From contig CM042143.1 in the NCBI GenBank assembly GCA_023376005.1, positions 84,154,530-84,218,529 of the forward strand: a stretch of DNA of 64,000 nucleotides. The letters are read 5' to 3'. Position numbers and translations under genes: made by a program. Below, piece by piece: positions 22,314-33,384 of the stretch. Source of the DNA: Doryteuthis pealeii (taxonomy: Eukaryota > Mollusca > Cephalopoda > Myopsida > Loliginidae). How positions within the stretch are numbered: the stretch's first letter is position 1; each line of letters begins with the position of its first letter. The notes under the pieces were generated by a model. It saw only the letters and a list, made by a program, of their open reading frames with translations, made no database searches and was not told the origin of the DNA.

Positions 22314-22323
22314 GGGCGGTAAA
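22314..22323 (+). promoter_or_regulatory. E2F-like site near MCM10
   Basis: GGGCGGTAAA is one base away from the E2F-type GGCGGGAAA core. It lies 59 bp upstream of the MCM10 start codon. MCM genes are established E2F targets; whether this site is used is inferred. Confidence 0.4.
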
Positions 22324-22381
22324 AGTTGCTTGTTACGGTAAAAGTACTTGTTACAGCTTGTGTTGATACATTTCTGAAAAC

Positions 22382-25040
22382 ATGGATGAAAGTTGTGATT
22401 TGGATTTGTTAACGTCCCTTTTGGATGAAGAAATGTCGAATGATGAATTTACTGAACCTGAAAACAGGGTTCAGGCTGTATGTGAGACTAATACAACAGA
22501 AAAAAGTAATGTGGTTAATAATAACAATACGAAAAGTAACTTCCTGACTGCTACCAGCCCCGATGAGAGCAAATCCACCCAACCAGCCTCGTCTGATAAT
22601 GATCTTCTCGCTGAAATAAACAGAATGAGAGAACGTATGGAAAAACTAGAACGTGAACTTCAAGAGAAAAATCAAGCATCTTCTTCTTCTAGGAAATCTC
22701 CACCCAGACAAGACCGGACTGTGATCGATAACGGGAATATAGATCTCTTCACCTCGGAAGGTAAAAACTTTGATGATAAAAAAACATTGAATATTTCCTC
22801 TTCTTTAAAATCTCCCAAAACAAAAAAGTCGCCGATAAAAAAATAGATCCTTCCAATTTGAAAAATGATTTATTTGGGGACAGTGATAGCGATTGGGAAG
22901 ATATGGATGGGGAGAAAAATAAACTGAGCGACGCAGGGGAGGAGTTAAAAAAGTTGCTCAAGAAAAACGAGCATCGTGTGGCGCGCACCCCGTCACATGA
23001 CGTGGCCCAGTTGAGAGCAAAAGCTTTGCCTAAAAAAGGATTCGTACAAAGTACTCTAAACACAACACAAACTACTAGCCCCGCTACGAATACCAGTATT
23101 AATAATAATACATCCATTAAATCATCCCCAGCATCATCATCATCATCATCATCGCAGAGGGACAAAGATGCTTCCACAGACCCTTTTTCAGGTATTCGCA
23201 TCACTAAACCCCTTGTGTCAACCGAGGTGATGCAACTTAGAATGCAAGGTCGAAAAATGTTCAGATTATCAACTCTTCACACTAGAAGCAAAAAAGAACT
23301 TTCTGATTGTGATTGGGTAACCATCGGAGTGGTAGTCCATAAACCGGAACCGAAGAAGTCGTCTTCCGGAAAGACTTATTGCATATGGAAACTAAATGAT
23401 CTGCAGAATTGTGATCAAAGCATTTCATTTTTTTTATTTGGCGAAGTCTACAAAACTCATTGGAAAGTCGGTCTAGGAACTGTTGTCGGTTTGCTAAATC
23501 CGAGCATGATGGACAAATCGGAGAAATATCAGTCGGACACTGCATTTACCATTAATCACCCACAGAAATTGATGATCATGGGAACATCCATTGATCTGGA
23601 ACGTGCAAGCAGGTAAAAAAGAACAGTGCTCCTTGCACAAACGTAATCAACAAAATGCAAGGAGACTATTGTACCTACCACGTCAATGCTGCCTACAAAA
23701 AAACCTGCACAAAAAGGGCTGAACTAAACAGTTATGCAGGAGTGACCCCTAAATCTTACAACAATAAAGTTCTTCCAAAGGGAGGTTTGTTCTTCTACCA
23801 GGGTAAGTCGTACACGTCTATACCGATCGGCTCTAGTCAACAGAAAGATCAGGTGACCGTGAAGAAACTGCAACAACAGCAATCTCGGTTGGGTAAAGAT
23901 AAACTATCCACGATGCAATTGCAACAGATTTCTTCTGACGATCAGGCCAAGTTGAATAAATTGTCCGACACGAAGCAGCAAGCATTTCTGGATCTTTTGA
24001 GCACCCCGTCTTTGGGTTCGATGAATCTTGTTAAGCATTTGATTAAGCAGGAGAAATACGAACAAAAAACTAAAGGTGAGGCTAACTCTGTCGTTGTTGA
24101 GTCCATAACCCCCACCGAGCTTCTAAAACGGCACAAAATGAAAATGCACCTGAAGAAACAAATTTCAGCCGCGTCTGCATCTACATCTGCACCTGTGCTC
24201 GGCCGCGGTTTGCAGACCGGTCTTAGTGTCAATTTGGACATTGTCACTCGCCCTTCAACTAAGCCGGATATCAGCGCCGAAAGGGCGAAACAGCTTGCAA
24301 TTCTCAAAGTTCAGTCGAAAGGTGGCCTACAAAAGGCCAACCCAAATGCAATAAAGAAACAGCCGCATGATGAGAAGACTCTTCAGAAAATCAAAAAGCG
24401 TGTCGCTTCGGATTCAGTAGACGAAGACAAAAATGAAAGCCAAAGTATCACATCATCAGCCTCCTCCTCCTCCTCTTCCATCTCATCACTATCATTGTCA
24501 TCATCATCATCATCACTTGCTCCTCCAGCCAAAAAATCCAAGCTGCTCGGCAATGTCGACTTGAACTCTGTAGAGGTAAAAAAACTGATGAAAATGAAAT
24601 CTTCGCACGTCGGTGCACTCACTGAGCTGGAAAACGAAAAGAAAGAAATGTATTTCAGCACTTTGGAAAAGAAGGAGCAGTACGAGGACAAAATGCGTTC
24701 GATAACAGAAATAAAGTGCACACTTTATTCGTGTAAACTATGTTCTTACACGGCGTTGTCTGTCTCCGACAGGTGCTTGAAAGAAAATCATCCGACCTTG
24801 AAGCATCAAGGTATGAAACGTTTCTTTCAGTGCCGTAAATGCAAGACACGACGAATTGCTTTCACTAAGATCCCCAAAGATCCTTGCAGTGAATGTGGCG
24901 AGTTTAATTTCGAAAGGACATCTATGATGCGGGAAAAATCCGGTCCGAAATTAGAATCTGAACAACTTTCAATCCGAGGAGATGAAACAAAGTTTTTAAA
25001 TAGTCTTAGTTACAAAGTTACATCGGCTGTCGATTTGTAA
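22382..25040 (+). CDS. MCM10: MCM10 replication initiation factor, single exon, two apparent one-base deletions
   Basis: MCM10 binds DNA and the CMG helicase and is needed to start replication. The reading occupies three frames in turn: 22382 to about 22843, about 22844-23598, and 23600-25040. Adding one base at each switch gives 2661 bp, that is 886 codons plus stop (human MCM10 is 875). Visible landmarks: an N-terminal coiled coil (residues about 74-97); the internal OB-fold (from about 269; DWVTIGVVV, GKTYCIWKLNDL, FFLFGEVYKTHWK, GTVVGLLNP); the CCCH zinc finger (from about 408; Cys-9-Cys-11-Cys-2-His, spacing identical to human); a Ser-rich linker; and the C-terminal zinc region (about 778-845; KRFFQCRKC, PCSECG) ending near FLNSL. 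No introns are seen, unlike vertebrate MCM10. It could instead be a young retrocopy, but the start sits at a proper promoter and domain spacing is intact. Confidence 0.95.
22837..22843 (+). other. MCM10 frameshift 1 (A-run, probable missing A)
   Basis: Frame 2 runs into TAG at 22844-22846 straight after a run of seven A. One extra A converts the stop into ...KKIDPSNLKNDLFG and continues the MCM10 reading in frame 1. The alternative location is the six-A run at 22822-22827. Homopolymer context suggests a consensus error. Confidence 0.7.
23598..23599 (+). other. MCM10 frameshift 2 (GG, probable missing G)
   Basis: Frame 1 reads IDLERASR-stop, while the conserved family motif here is DLGTCK. 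One extra G in the GG run gives IDLGTCKQVKKN and joins the zinc-finger Cys to the OB-fold in frame 0. The switch falls inside a conserved motif, so an intron is unlikely. Confidence 0.8.
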
Positions 25041-25089
25041 CACGGAGGGGGGGTTGTTTTTTTTTTATTAGTTTTTTGTTATTCACAAA

Positions 25090-25280
25090 AATACGAAAGC
25101 TGAATAATTTTGATTTTTTTAAACTGTTGTCCTCATCTTTATTGTGGTATATATAAACACAACATTCCAGCCACTGTATCCTCTGGCCTTCCTCAGGATA
25201 CACAGGGAACACCTGAGGAAGGCAGGAGGATACAGTGGCCGAAATGTGTTTATACATACCACAATAAATTTTGATTTTTT
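25090..25280. mobile_element. Hammerhead-like repeats, outward-facing inverted pair
   Basis: The left arm is on the minus strand (about 25100-25195), the right arm on the plus strand (25200-25280). The right arm has CTGAGGA at 25213-25219 (fits CUGANGA) and stem I strand AACAC with GTGTT at 25246-25250, but stem III is deleted. It starts about 50 bp after the MCM10 stop. Confidence 0.65.
25263..25268 (+). terminator. Possible MCM10 poly(A) signal AATAAA
   Basis: This is the first AATAAA on the plus strand after the MCM10 stop that I noticed, about 220 bp downstream. It lies inside a hammerhead-like repeat, so the signal would be repeat-supplied. Use is unproven. Confidence 0.3.
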
Positions 25281-25345
25281 GGACTGTTGTCCTCATCTTT
25301 ATTGTGGTATGTATGAACTCATTTTGGTTGCTGTATTCTCTTCCT
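25281..25345 (-). mobile_element. Hammerhead-like repeat fragment
   Basis: Minus-strand copy of the family segment GACTGTTGTCCTCATC...TATTGTGGTATGTAT, ending in a degraded ribozyme region. Confidence 0.5.
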
Positions 25346-25539
25346 GTGTATACGAGCATAGTAATGACCCAACCTGGGTAATCATTTTTAATAGTTTGAC
25401 TGTTGATCAAACAGGCATTGAAAAACTTTTGAAGATCTTATTCAATAAGGACATCATTTTTTTGCACAGCTATCATTCTGACATGTGTCACAAGAAGAAT
25501 CATGATCATTTAGAAAAAAAGTTATTACTATACTCGATT

Positions 25540-25668
25540 ACACAGGAAACACCTGAGGAGGCAGCGGTCAAAACATTGTTTATACATACCACAATAAAGA
25601 TGAGAACAACAACCCAAAAAATGAAAATTATTCACATCAAGCCTCATCTCATAAATACAGACAAATAA
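25540..25668 (+). mobile_element. Hammerhead-like repeat, plus copy
   Basis: GGAAACACCTGAGGAGGCAG followed by the family body (ACCACAATAAAGATGAG) and family end (TCAAGCCTCATCTCAT). The core is degraded. Confidence 0.6.
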
Positions 25669-25867
25669 TACAAAAGTTGGGTTATTTCCTATAACTCCAA
25701 CATAAACAAAGGGGAACCGCTCTTGACTGATGAATTATTTATTTTCCCATTAAACTAACTCTAACCCCGTCTTCTTTTTTCCTAGTAGATCAATAAATTA
25801 ATAATTTATCAGTCAAGAGTGGTTCCCCTTTGTTTATGTTTAGTTATAGGAATTAACCCAAAAGTTG
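25669..25867. mobile_element. MITE with telomere-like tract, copy 1
   Basis: Inverted termini GGTTATTTCCTATAACTCCA ... ATAGGAATTAACC. Flanked on both sides by CAAAAGTTG, a candidate 9-bp target duplication. The internal segment CTTCTTTTTTCCTAGTAGAT is shared by all five copies. The telomere-like part is reduced here to CTAACTCTAACCC. Confidence 0.8.
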
Positions 25868-26279
25868 ATTAACATTTATTAAGCTTGAATATTTTGTAAA
25901 GAAGAAATTTTGAATTTGTTTTTTGTTTTTTTCTTTTGTATGATATTTTATAAATTCTTTTAAATTCACATAATGAAAAATGAGTCTTATAATATTTTTA
26001 AGTCTCTTCTTCAAAATGTTATGTGGGGCATTTTTAAGGTTTTAGGTCCAACTGTTTTAGGAAAGATTTTTCTTTCTTCACTTTTTTCTTAAATAATATT
26101 CAAATAATTTTTTAAAGGTTCAAAATACGTACAACTTTAAGAAATTCATTTTTTTTTTCTGTGATAATTCTTTTAAATATTTTTTGTGACATGTAAATCA
26201 AATTGTTTTTTTTTTATATATATATTTGTTAAAATTTACCTAAAAGCCCAAAACAATGTTCTGTCTAATTTTTTAAAAT

Positions 26280-26845
26280 TATTTATGTCCAGAATATGAC
26301 ATTAAACTGCATCTGATAGTGAGACTCTATTTCTGGGGAATGTGGAGTCACTCCTTCATTGCCATTTCCCCTCAGCTCCATTCTGACCCTGAGTGGTACT
26401 TACCTGTTAGGATCCTGTGACAATAGACATTCACCTGATTCAAAATGTCATCATTGCCTGGCGTGTCTGACCACTATTTGCAAGATGTCTCTGATGTATA
26501 CTCAGTGTTGAACTTTTGTGTGGGTAGAGTTTGGTCTTAATCATGGCATAAAGAACCAGGATGTTGAAAGCTGCAAATTCAGACCGACCACCACCCACAC
26601 AAAATTCAACACTGAGCCTTCATCCAGGACATCTCGCAAATAGCAATCAGACACACCAACAATGCACAGTGAATGTCTATCGTCACAGGATTCCATCTAT
26701 GAATCAAATAAATCTAAAAATAATTCGATAGGAATGGAAAATGTACTTATATATTATAATCAAACATTTAGAAATTAATCAAATTTCAGCATTAAATAAC
26801 CCATCAGGAGTTGATATGCCATTAAACATATAAACTAATCTGATA
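26280..26845 (+). mobile_element. R3 family copy interrupted by a foldback element
   Basis: The central block (CTGATAGTGAGACTC...CTTACCTGTTAGGAT) runs to 26415. The continuation (TTCCATCTATGAATC) resumes at about 26691, and the tail is at 26780-26830. Confidence 0.7.
26416..26690. mobile_element. Foldback element inserted in R3
   Basis: The ends are CCTGTGACAATAGACATTC and its inverted copy with one mismatch. Inverted arms continue for about 120 bp (GTGTTGAA...TTGTGTGGGT / ACCCACACAA...TTCAACAC). No coding content. Confidence 0.75.
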
Positions 26846-27239
26846 TTTTCATGGCCTTCTTGGGACCAAAAAGCCTGTACACAACTGAAGAAGTTGATTG
26901 TAGAGAAAATATTCTTTTTAGATGATCATTGATTTCATTTGTCTGAAAACAGAATTGTCATTATTGAATCATATTTTTTATTTGAAACTCATAACATTCA
27001 TACACAGCATAAAAATTTTCTTGTGCAGATTTTTTTTGTGCGTGTGACTATGTGGATGAATATGTAGCCATACACTTTAAAAGAAATTTAGATCATAACT
27101 ATAACAATATCAGAAAAGGCCTTATTTATTTTTATATTTTTTAAATTTTGAAATAACAAATATCTATTAATATTGTATCCAAATAAACATTTAAAAAAAT
27201 GTATTTTTAAAAATTCTTTTGTCTGAAGATAATTGCTTC

Positions 27240-27850
27240 ATCTTTTATACAGGGTGATTGTAAAGTAACTCCCTTCACTATTTTAAAAATCTTATAATTT
27301 ATTTCTGAGTCATTATTTTTACAAAACATGAATATGAGAAGAACACACATAACATGGAGTTTTATATAAAATTCTATATGGGCACCAGCATTCGCCTCCA
27401 GCCTCTCAAGCCGCTTGGGAATCACATCTACTGATCTTCCCAGGAACTCTTGTGAAATGGCAAAAATAAATTCTCGTATTCGTCCTTCAAGTTTTTCCAA
27501 AGTTAGTTTTATAGAGTCGACTTGGTCCTTCAACCAACCCCAAAGAAAAAAGTTGCAGGGTGTTAAATCAGGACTTCTGACTGGCCATTCATGTGACCAC
27601 ATCTACCCATTCATCTACCAGGAAAATGGTGATTCAGCTATTCACGAACAACTATAGCAAAATGTTGAAGGAGCACTATCTTGCATAAAAATCAAGTCTT
27701 CAGTATTTTCCCAAGTATTGATAACTGGCCAGATTTCATTTTGTGGCATGTGCGATACCTTTTGGCATTCATGGTATTGCAAAGGATGAAAGGGTCCGCA
27801 ATCCTCAAGTCATTCCCCTTCAAAATAGAGAGTTACTTTTCAATCATCCT
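27240..27850 (-). pseudogene. mariner-like transposase C-terminal remnant with 3' terminus
   Basis: The minus strand (27602-27330) reads WPVRSPDLTPCNFFLWGWLK, then RIREFIFAISQEFL and IPKRLERLEANAGAHIEF. These are the catalytic-domain D motif region (WPPRSPDLTPxDFFLWG) and C-terminus of a mariner-related transposase. The upstream part (27850-27610) is frame-broken. The terminal sequence TATACAGGGTGATTGTAAAG begins at 27246. No matching 5' terminus was identified. Confidence 0.85.
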
Positions 27851-28590
27851 TTTAGAGTATCATAAAGAAAATCATTTACTTGTAAAATATTATGTCTTAT
27901 AGTAATCTTATTTTGAATGTTGCTTTTTATATTTTAATGGTTGTTTTAATCAATGTCTTTAAAAATGATTCTTTTTTTTTTCTTTTTTAATTACTTTTAC
28001 ATTTTTGGATTGTTTGAATGTTGAAAAAATAAAATTTTAGATATTTTTTGTTCTTGACTGGAAAATTATCTGTTGAGTTTGTTTTTTGTTTTTTTCAAAT
28101 TAGAAATTTTTTTTTCTATAGATTTCCATTTGAAACTAAAAACAACTAACCAATTGCCAAAAATAAATCATAATTCTAAAATCTACCCCAGTCCAATGAT
28201 AACCTGAAATCTGCAATTTCAGTCACCTCACTCAACCCAAATAATAAAGAATTCATAGTTTTTACTTACCTCATTAAATGATGCTAAGTCAACTGTTATT
28301 TAGAGAAATTATATTATAATTAGTTGTTACCTAAACTGAAAAAGAAAAAGAAAAAAGAAATTTCTAATGCAATTATGAAATTATTCTCCCTTCTGAAAAA
28401 ATAAAACAACATCTTTTAGATAGAATAAATTTAAAGAATAAATTGTTTTATTTGTCAAATTCAAAATAATGTAAATTTTATTTCAATCTCACCAGCATTC
28501 TATGTTCACTCTTGAATAATTCAAAAGTTTTATTTATCAAGTTAAATGTGAATTTTTGTTTTTTTAATCAGAAGTGCCATTACTAAGAGA
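27851..28590. other. Intergenic AT-rich, nothing recognised
   Basis: No repeats of the window's families and no coding signal. Confidence 0.5.
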
Positions 28591-28632
28591 TTGGCAGTTT
28601 GAAGGAAATGATACAGAAAAGTATTACACACA

Positions 28633-28681
<49 letters not shown>

Positions 28682-28735
28682 TATATATATAGTGTGTGTG
28701 TGTAATACTTTTCTGTATCATTTCCTTCAAACAGC
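28590..28735. repeat. Palindrome with (AC)n(AT)n centre
   Basis: GAAGGAAATGATACAGAAAA and its exact inverse flank (AC)5 and a long (AT)n core. Would form a cruciform or hairpin of about 65-bp arms. Confidence 0.85.
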
Positions 28736-29025
28736 CAATCTTTTTTATATATATATATATAGAATATATATATATATTAATATTATAATTGATATTATAT
28801 ATGCATATCTCTATAGGAAGGAAAAGAAAATTTTTGGACTCCTACAAAGCATGATACAAATATGTGTAGAAAGTATTAAAAAATTGAAAATTCAAATAAA
28901 CTAAGATTAACAGGTTGTTTTACCTACCTTTTTGAAATCCTGTTTAGAAATGATTTGAATAAATAATGTATCTAATTTTGTCTGTTGGGTTTCCGTTTTT
29001 TTAGGTTATATTTAAATCAAAAATG

Positions 29026-29027
<2 letters not shown>

Positions 29028-29082
<55 letters not shown>

Positions 29083-29083
29083 T
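29028..29083. repeat. Compound (TA)n(GA)n microsatellite
   Basis: About 31 bp of alternating AT followed by about 25 bp of GA. Confidence 0.95.
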
Positions 29084-29456
29084 TGTCATACATTCAACTA
29101 GAGAAAAGTAAATATTTTATAAAGAAAAAGTCTGCAAGTGATTTTAATTTATTTTATTTTTTTCTATCTATATTGAATATATATTCACACACAATTACAC
29201 ATTGCCTTTTTTTTTAAATATATGGTCAAGTTATTTTACCTGTGAAAAAATATCCTGAATCTATGTAAATTTCAATGAGATGATTTTTAGAAAACATATT
29301 TTATCTTGTACAAGTTCTTTAATTACCACTTTTTGTTGTCATGGTAACACCACACATGCTCACTTAAAATTATGCCAAGCATTCCTTGTGCTACAATAAC
29401 AATGGATTTTCTCATTACACAATTTACTCTTGGTAACATAAAACAATATATATATA

Positions 29457-29674
29457 CAGGGTGTCTATAAATTCCTGCAGCAGATTTAAAATGTAACAAC
29501 AAAGATGGCAGTCTTGTTGAAATGTAATAATCAAAACGTTCATTAAAAAAAAAATAGATGAAACTATAAATGTTGAACTTTCATATGGTTTTAGTAAAAG
29601 ATTCTATCATTTGTACAATGTGAGTTATCAAGTTTTAAATCTTAAAACTGCTTCAAGACTTTATGAACACCGTG
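29457..29674. mobile_element. mariner-type MITE
   Basis: Starts CAGGGTGTCTATAAATTCCT after TA, and ends with an imperfect inverse (…CTTTATGAACACCGTG). About 218 bp, non-coding. Confidence 0.6.
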
Positions 29675-29964
29675 TGTGTGTGTGTGTGTGGCTTATTTGC
29701 CAATATTAATTATCATTAAGCTTCAAGGATTCCTCTGGTACATTTATTCTTATGAAAGGAAACAATTCTGTAATTAGCAGTTATCTCCCTTGATTTATTG
29801 TCAGTTTATATTTAATTGATCAATGGAAAAATACATGGAAACCAAATGGGCTGATTGGATTGGAAGTTATTTCATTCTAATTTTAACAAAATTACCATAT
29901 TATGTCATTTTTGCTGTGTTACAATAACAAATACGCACACAGAAATTGGAACAATATTATATAA

Positions 29965-30410
29965 CCAGCAGGACCTGTGGATATACCACAGTATGATAAC
30001 TTAATTATTACGTTTAATACGTTTACTTAAGAGCTATTGCTAAAAGTTCAATATGTAAAAAGTATAATAATCTTCATTTAACTCTCTCTCACTTTTTTTT
30101 TCTTTATTTCCTTCTTTTCATTATGTTCGATTGAAACAGATTAGTGTTATTGCTTCTGTGCACTCACACCTTGCTCTATCTTCCCCCTACTCTCTTTTTC
30201 TTATATTTTTCTGTATAGCATATCTTTTTTCTTACCTTTCTTTATAATAAAAATAGAATGGTCCATTATTTACCTGATGTGACGACACTCATAAGAAATA
30301 AGGATTCAGAGGATAAGCAACACCAGATTATCAGGATTTGAATTTTTGCATTTCATCTTGGATGATTTAGGCAGTCTCATTTTTAACCGGAGGGTGTTGC
30401 AAGTTGATAT
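29965..30410 (+). repeat. Repeat D, copy 1
   Basis: Starts GGACCTGTGGATATACCACA and ends near CTCATTTTTAACCGGAGG. It contains a CT-rich central stretch and AATGGTCCATTATTTACCTG. Four copies occur in the window, at 29965(+), 41860(-), 43985(+) and 50600(-). No terminal repeats or coding were found; class unknown. Confidence 0.75.
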
Positions 30411-30469
30411 TGGTCGTATTTTGTAGGAACACGAGTATTATAATCACTATTATACAATGTACAAGAAAG

Positions 30470-30757
30470 TGGTAATCTGAACATTAGCTACATAAATGAG
30501 AGTAACCTCCTCTTGTTTATTTCATTTTGTGTTCTTAATTGTGCTTGCGCATTATTTGAAATGAACTTAATTGTTATTAAGAACACATTTTATGATATTT
30601 TCATGTTAAAACATGCAGTTGTATTGATTCAAACAAATTCGTATTTTCAGTGTAGATTTATGGTGAAATGAAAATGGCTGATCAAAACATGACTTCCTCA
30701 AAGTGAAATAAACAAGGAGAGGTTACTCTCATTTATGTAGCTAATGTTCAGATTACC
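30470..30757. mobile_element. Foldback MITE
   Basis: Nearly perfect inverted termini of about 58 bp, starting GGTAATCTGAACATTAGCTA and closing with its inverse at 30757, around a 170-bp unique centre. Confidence 0.8.
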
Positions 30758-30795
<38 letters not shown>

Positions 30796-30799
<4 letters not shown>

Positions 30800-31065
30800 A
30801 ACCCCTCCGCATGAGTAGGATGCAACACAAGGTCAATTTCTTAAGTAGAGTTTAATAAGTTTCAATTCAGAGTTTTATTTCTAGACTGGTTGCATAACCA
30901 AGTTTAAAAAGCCCAGTCTGCCCTACTATTTACCCATAGCTTGAGGGAGAATAGTTAAATGCATACCTTTCCCAAGGGTATTAGGGCTATGTGAAATGCA
31001 AACAACCTTGAGTAGCCAAATCCACTTCCTACCATGATAATCATTACACCACATACCTTCCTATT
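30796..31065 (-). mobile_element. tRNA-derived SINE A
   Basis: The 3' end abuts a (TA)n at 30763-30796. The body is as in other copies, and the degraded head (ATAATCATTACACCACATAC on the plus strand) is at the right. Confidence 0.75.
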
Positions 31066-31266
31066 ACTCCCAATGATAAAAAACAGATTTTTTTTGCTAA
31101 AATTCTGGGGTCATTTATTACTCAATATACAGGTAAGTGAAAATGATTTATTGGATTAATTTTGTGTTCAGTATTAAAAATGAATTATAAAGTGGATATT
31201 TTAAAACAACAATAGAAATTAAGAGGTTAGAGGTCAGATGAAATAAATCATTAATCATATCAAAGG

Positions 31267-31575
31267 TCAAACAAGGTGAAGGTCAAATTGTAAATGAACC
31301 TTTGAACTATTGATATTTGTAAACTGATCCCGTAATCGTTTTTGCAACTTGAGAATTCCTATGACAAAGTCTATCATTTGCAACAATAACACTCTCCAAA
31401 GTGTCTCACCTCTTTCCCTGTCAACTGGTGTTTTATGCACAGCTTGATCTCGAAGAAATTTGCATAAGTGCAAATACATTCTCACCAATTCTCATGGCTC
31501 TTAGAATATGTTTTCTTAAAATTTTCTTACCTTTCAAGCCTTCACTCATTTTGCATGCAAGACACGTTCCCACCC
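31267..31575 (-). pseudogene. Unidentified coding-like segment with one frame change
   Basis: The minus strand reads MSEGLKGKKILRKHILRAMR from 31553, then switches frame near 31465 into LCKFLRDQAVHKTPVDRERG and TLWRVLLLQMIDFVIGILKL. The reading resists stops over about 95 codons and has a balanced amino-acid mix, unlike AT-driven ORFs. I do not recognise the protein. It could be a gene fragment, a transposon domain or an exon with a consensus error. Confidence 0.35.
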
Positions 31576-32444
31576 ACTTTGAGCTCTGAGATATGTCATT
31601 TCTTTTCACTACAACTATTAGAAAATCAAATAATTCTCACAAATATTCCAGTTAAATCAATTGAAAGTTGCAATCAACAAAAATCATCCAGAATTATTTC
31701 AAAGAAAAAATACTTCATCAAATCAATTGCACGTTTCCTTGGTAACCAGGAACAAATTGTTAAGCTTAAAAGTTTATTCTGGACTTGTTTTTTTTTGGGG
31801 GGGGGGGGTTCTTAAGAAAAAATTTAGTTTACTTAACAAAGCAAACTTTTTTTTCTTACTCAAATTGCATCAAGTTTAAAAAGAGAAACTGGAATTAGAA
31901 GAAGAAATGAGAATGTTATCTGTGTTTTATATATACTAGCAAGAATATTAAACCCGACTTTGTTAAAACCAGTATGCAAATTAACCACAACATATATTAT
32001 GTAAACCTTTATTTCTTAGTGATATATAAGACAAACTGCTGGGATTTTAAATACACTAATAACATGGGCAGTTTTGAGGCAAATCTAACTCAGATTTTCA
32101 TAGAGACTTTCTTAATAGATAAGATTTATTCTGTGTATTAATGATTTTGACTGTGACTATAAATTAAATACTCATTGATAAACTTACACAATTACTGAGG
32201 GTATTGTGATGTAAGCAGTGACATAGTTACAGACAGAAAGGCACCAATTCTTCATTTTCAGACACAATTGTTAAGTCAACAGTATTTCTTGAATATTAGT
32301 CTATTTGAACACTTACATTAACCATCCATTTATGCTTAAAAAAAACACAAAAAACATTTCTATTTTTTTATTTTGTATTACATTAATATGCAAAGCATAT
32401 GCAAAACCATTACAACTAAAAATAAAAAAAAATTATATATATAT
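31576..32444. other. Intergenic, nothing recognised
   Basis: Includes a G-run at 31797-31808. No coding or repeat-family match. Confidence 0.45.
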
Positions 32445-32745
32445 ATATATATAATGAAATTTATTGTGTACAGTGCTCAGGTGCATCACAACTCAACAAA
32501 GTCTCATGTCTAGTATACAGAATAATGTATTAATGTCAGGAACATGAACAGCATGCAGTAACAGTATACATGTATGTGTGCGTGTGCATGTATATGTGTG
32601 TGGATGGGAGTATTAGGTATAGTGTTGGCAGACTACAGGAAGCATGGAGGCTTTGAAAGATGCAGTGTTTTGGCAGCCCACAACGGACGCAGGCAGCTTA
32701 TTTCATGCCTCGGCAGCTCTGAGTATGGTAGCTCATATAGAATAA
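32445..32745 (-). pseudogene. LINE 3' end remnant
   Basis: The minus-strand counterpart of 48465-48735, sharing the sequence AGACTACAGGAAGCATGGAG on the plus strand and the 3' end ending in a (TA)n/ATT-rich tail. The encoded end of the ORF is heavily decayed. Confidence 0.65.
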
Positions 32746-33384
32746 CCTGGTTTTTTTTTTGGGGGGGGGGCGCTTACTGCTAATACCAAGGTGTAGTTCT
32801 ACGATATCTTCATGTGTGGAGGTGCTGTCTGGAAGATGAACTGCTGGTTACCAGACATCAAATATATTTTTAGTCTTTAGTGGCAAAGTTAATTCTTGGC
32901 GTTAAACGTCTACTTTTATTTAATTTACTAAATTCAGCTTAGTTTGGTATAAGGTCAGAAGTACGGGTCACCCATAGAGAATAGAACTCACAAGCAGCAA
33001 AGGTCTACTAGTCTAGGCTCGCTTGTAATTACATCACGCCAAGCACCCTATACACTTTAGGTAACGTACACACGTTGATATTTTTTTTAACTTTACTTAA
33101 CAGAGTGACGTCCCTGTTAATGATTTATCTCCCTTTACAATCAACAGGTATTGAAAGAGAAATTAGTGAATATACTTCGTATTCGTGAAGCATAAACCAC
33201 AAATTTCTGCTGTCTGTCCTATCGCCACAAAATTGATAACGGTTTCAACACTATCATATGAAGAGAGTTTTAAAAAAAAAGAACAGTCTCTATAAGTCAA
33301 GGATTTTCCCATGATTGTCTTCGTATGATTTGTTTGGTGATCCCTTGAGGTTGAGAATGATGGTCTTCTAGTCTCAATCCTTTC
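32746..33384. other. Intergenic, nothing recognised
   Basis: A G-run at 32761-32770; no coding or repeat-family match seen. Confidence 0.4.

Larger units (their letters stand above)
22068..22381. promoter_or_regulatory. Bidirectional promoter between LENG8 and MCM10
   Basis: Only 314 bp separate the LENG8 start codon (minus) from the MCM10 start codon (plus), so both 5' UTRs and core promoters must lie here. No repeat family seen elsewhere in the window occurs in it. It contains an NRF1-type palindrome, two reverse CCAAT boxes (ATTGG at 22176-22180 and 22287-22291) and an E2F-like site. Transcription start sites cannot be located from sequence alone. Confidence 0.75.

Noticed and set aside
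22749..24849. Minus-strand ORFs of 64-151 codons over MCM10
   Set aside because: Shadows of a well-supported plus-strand gene.
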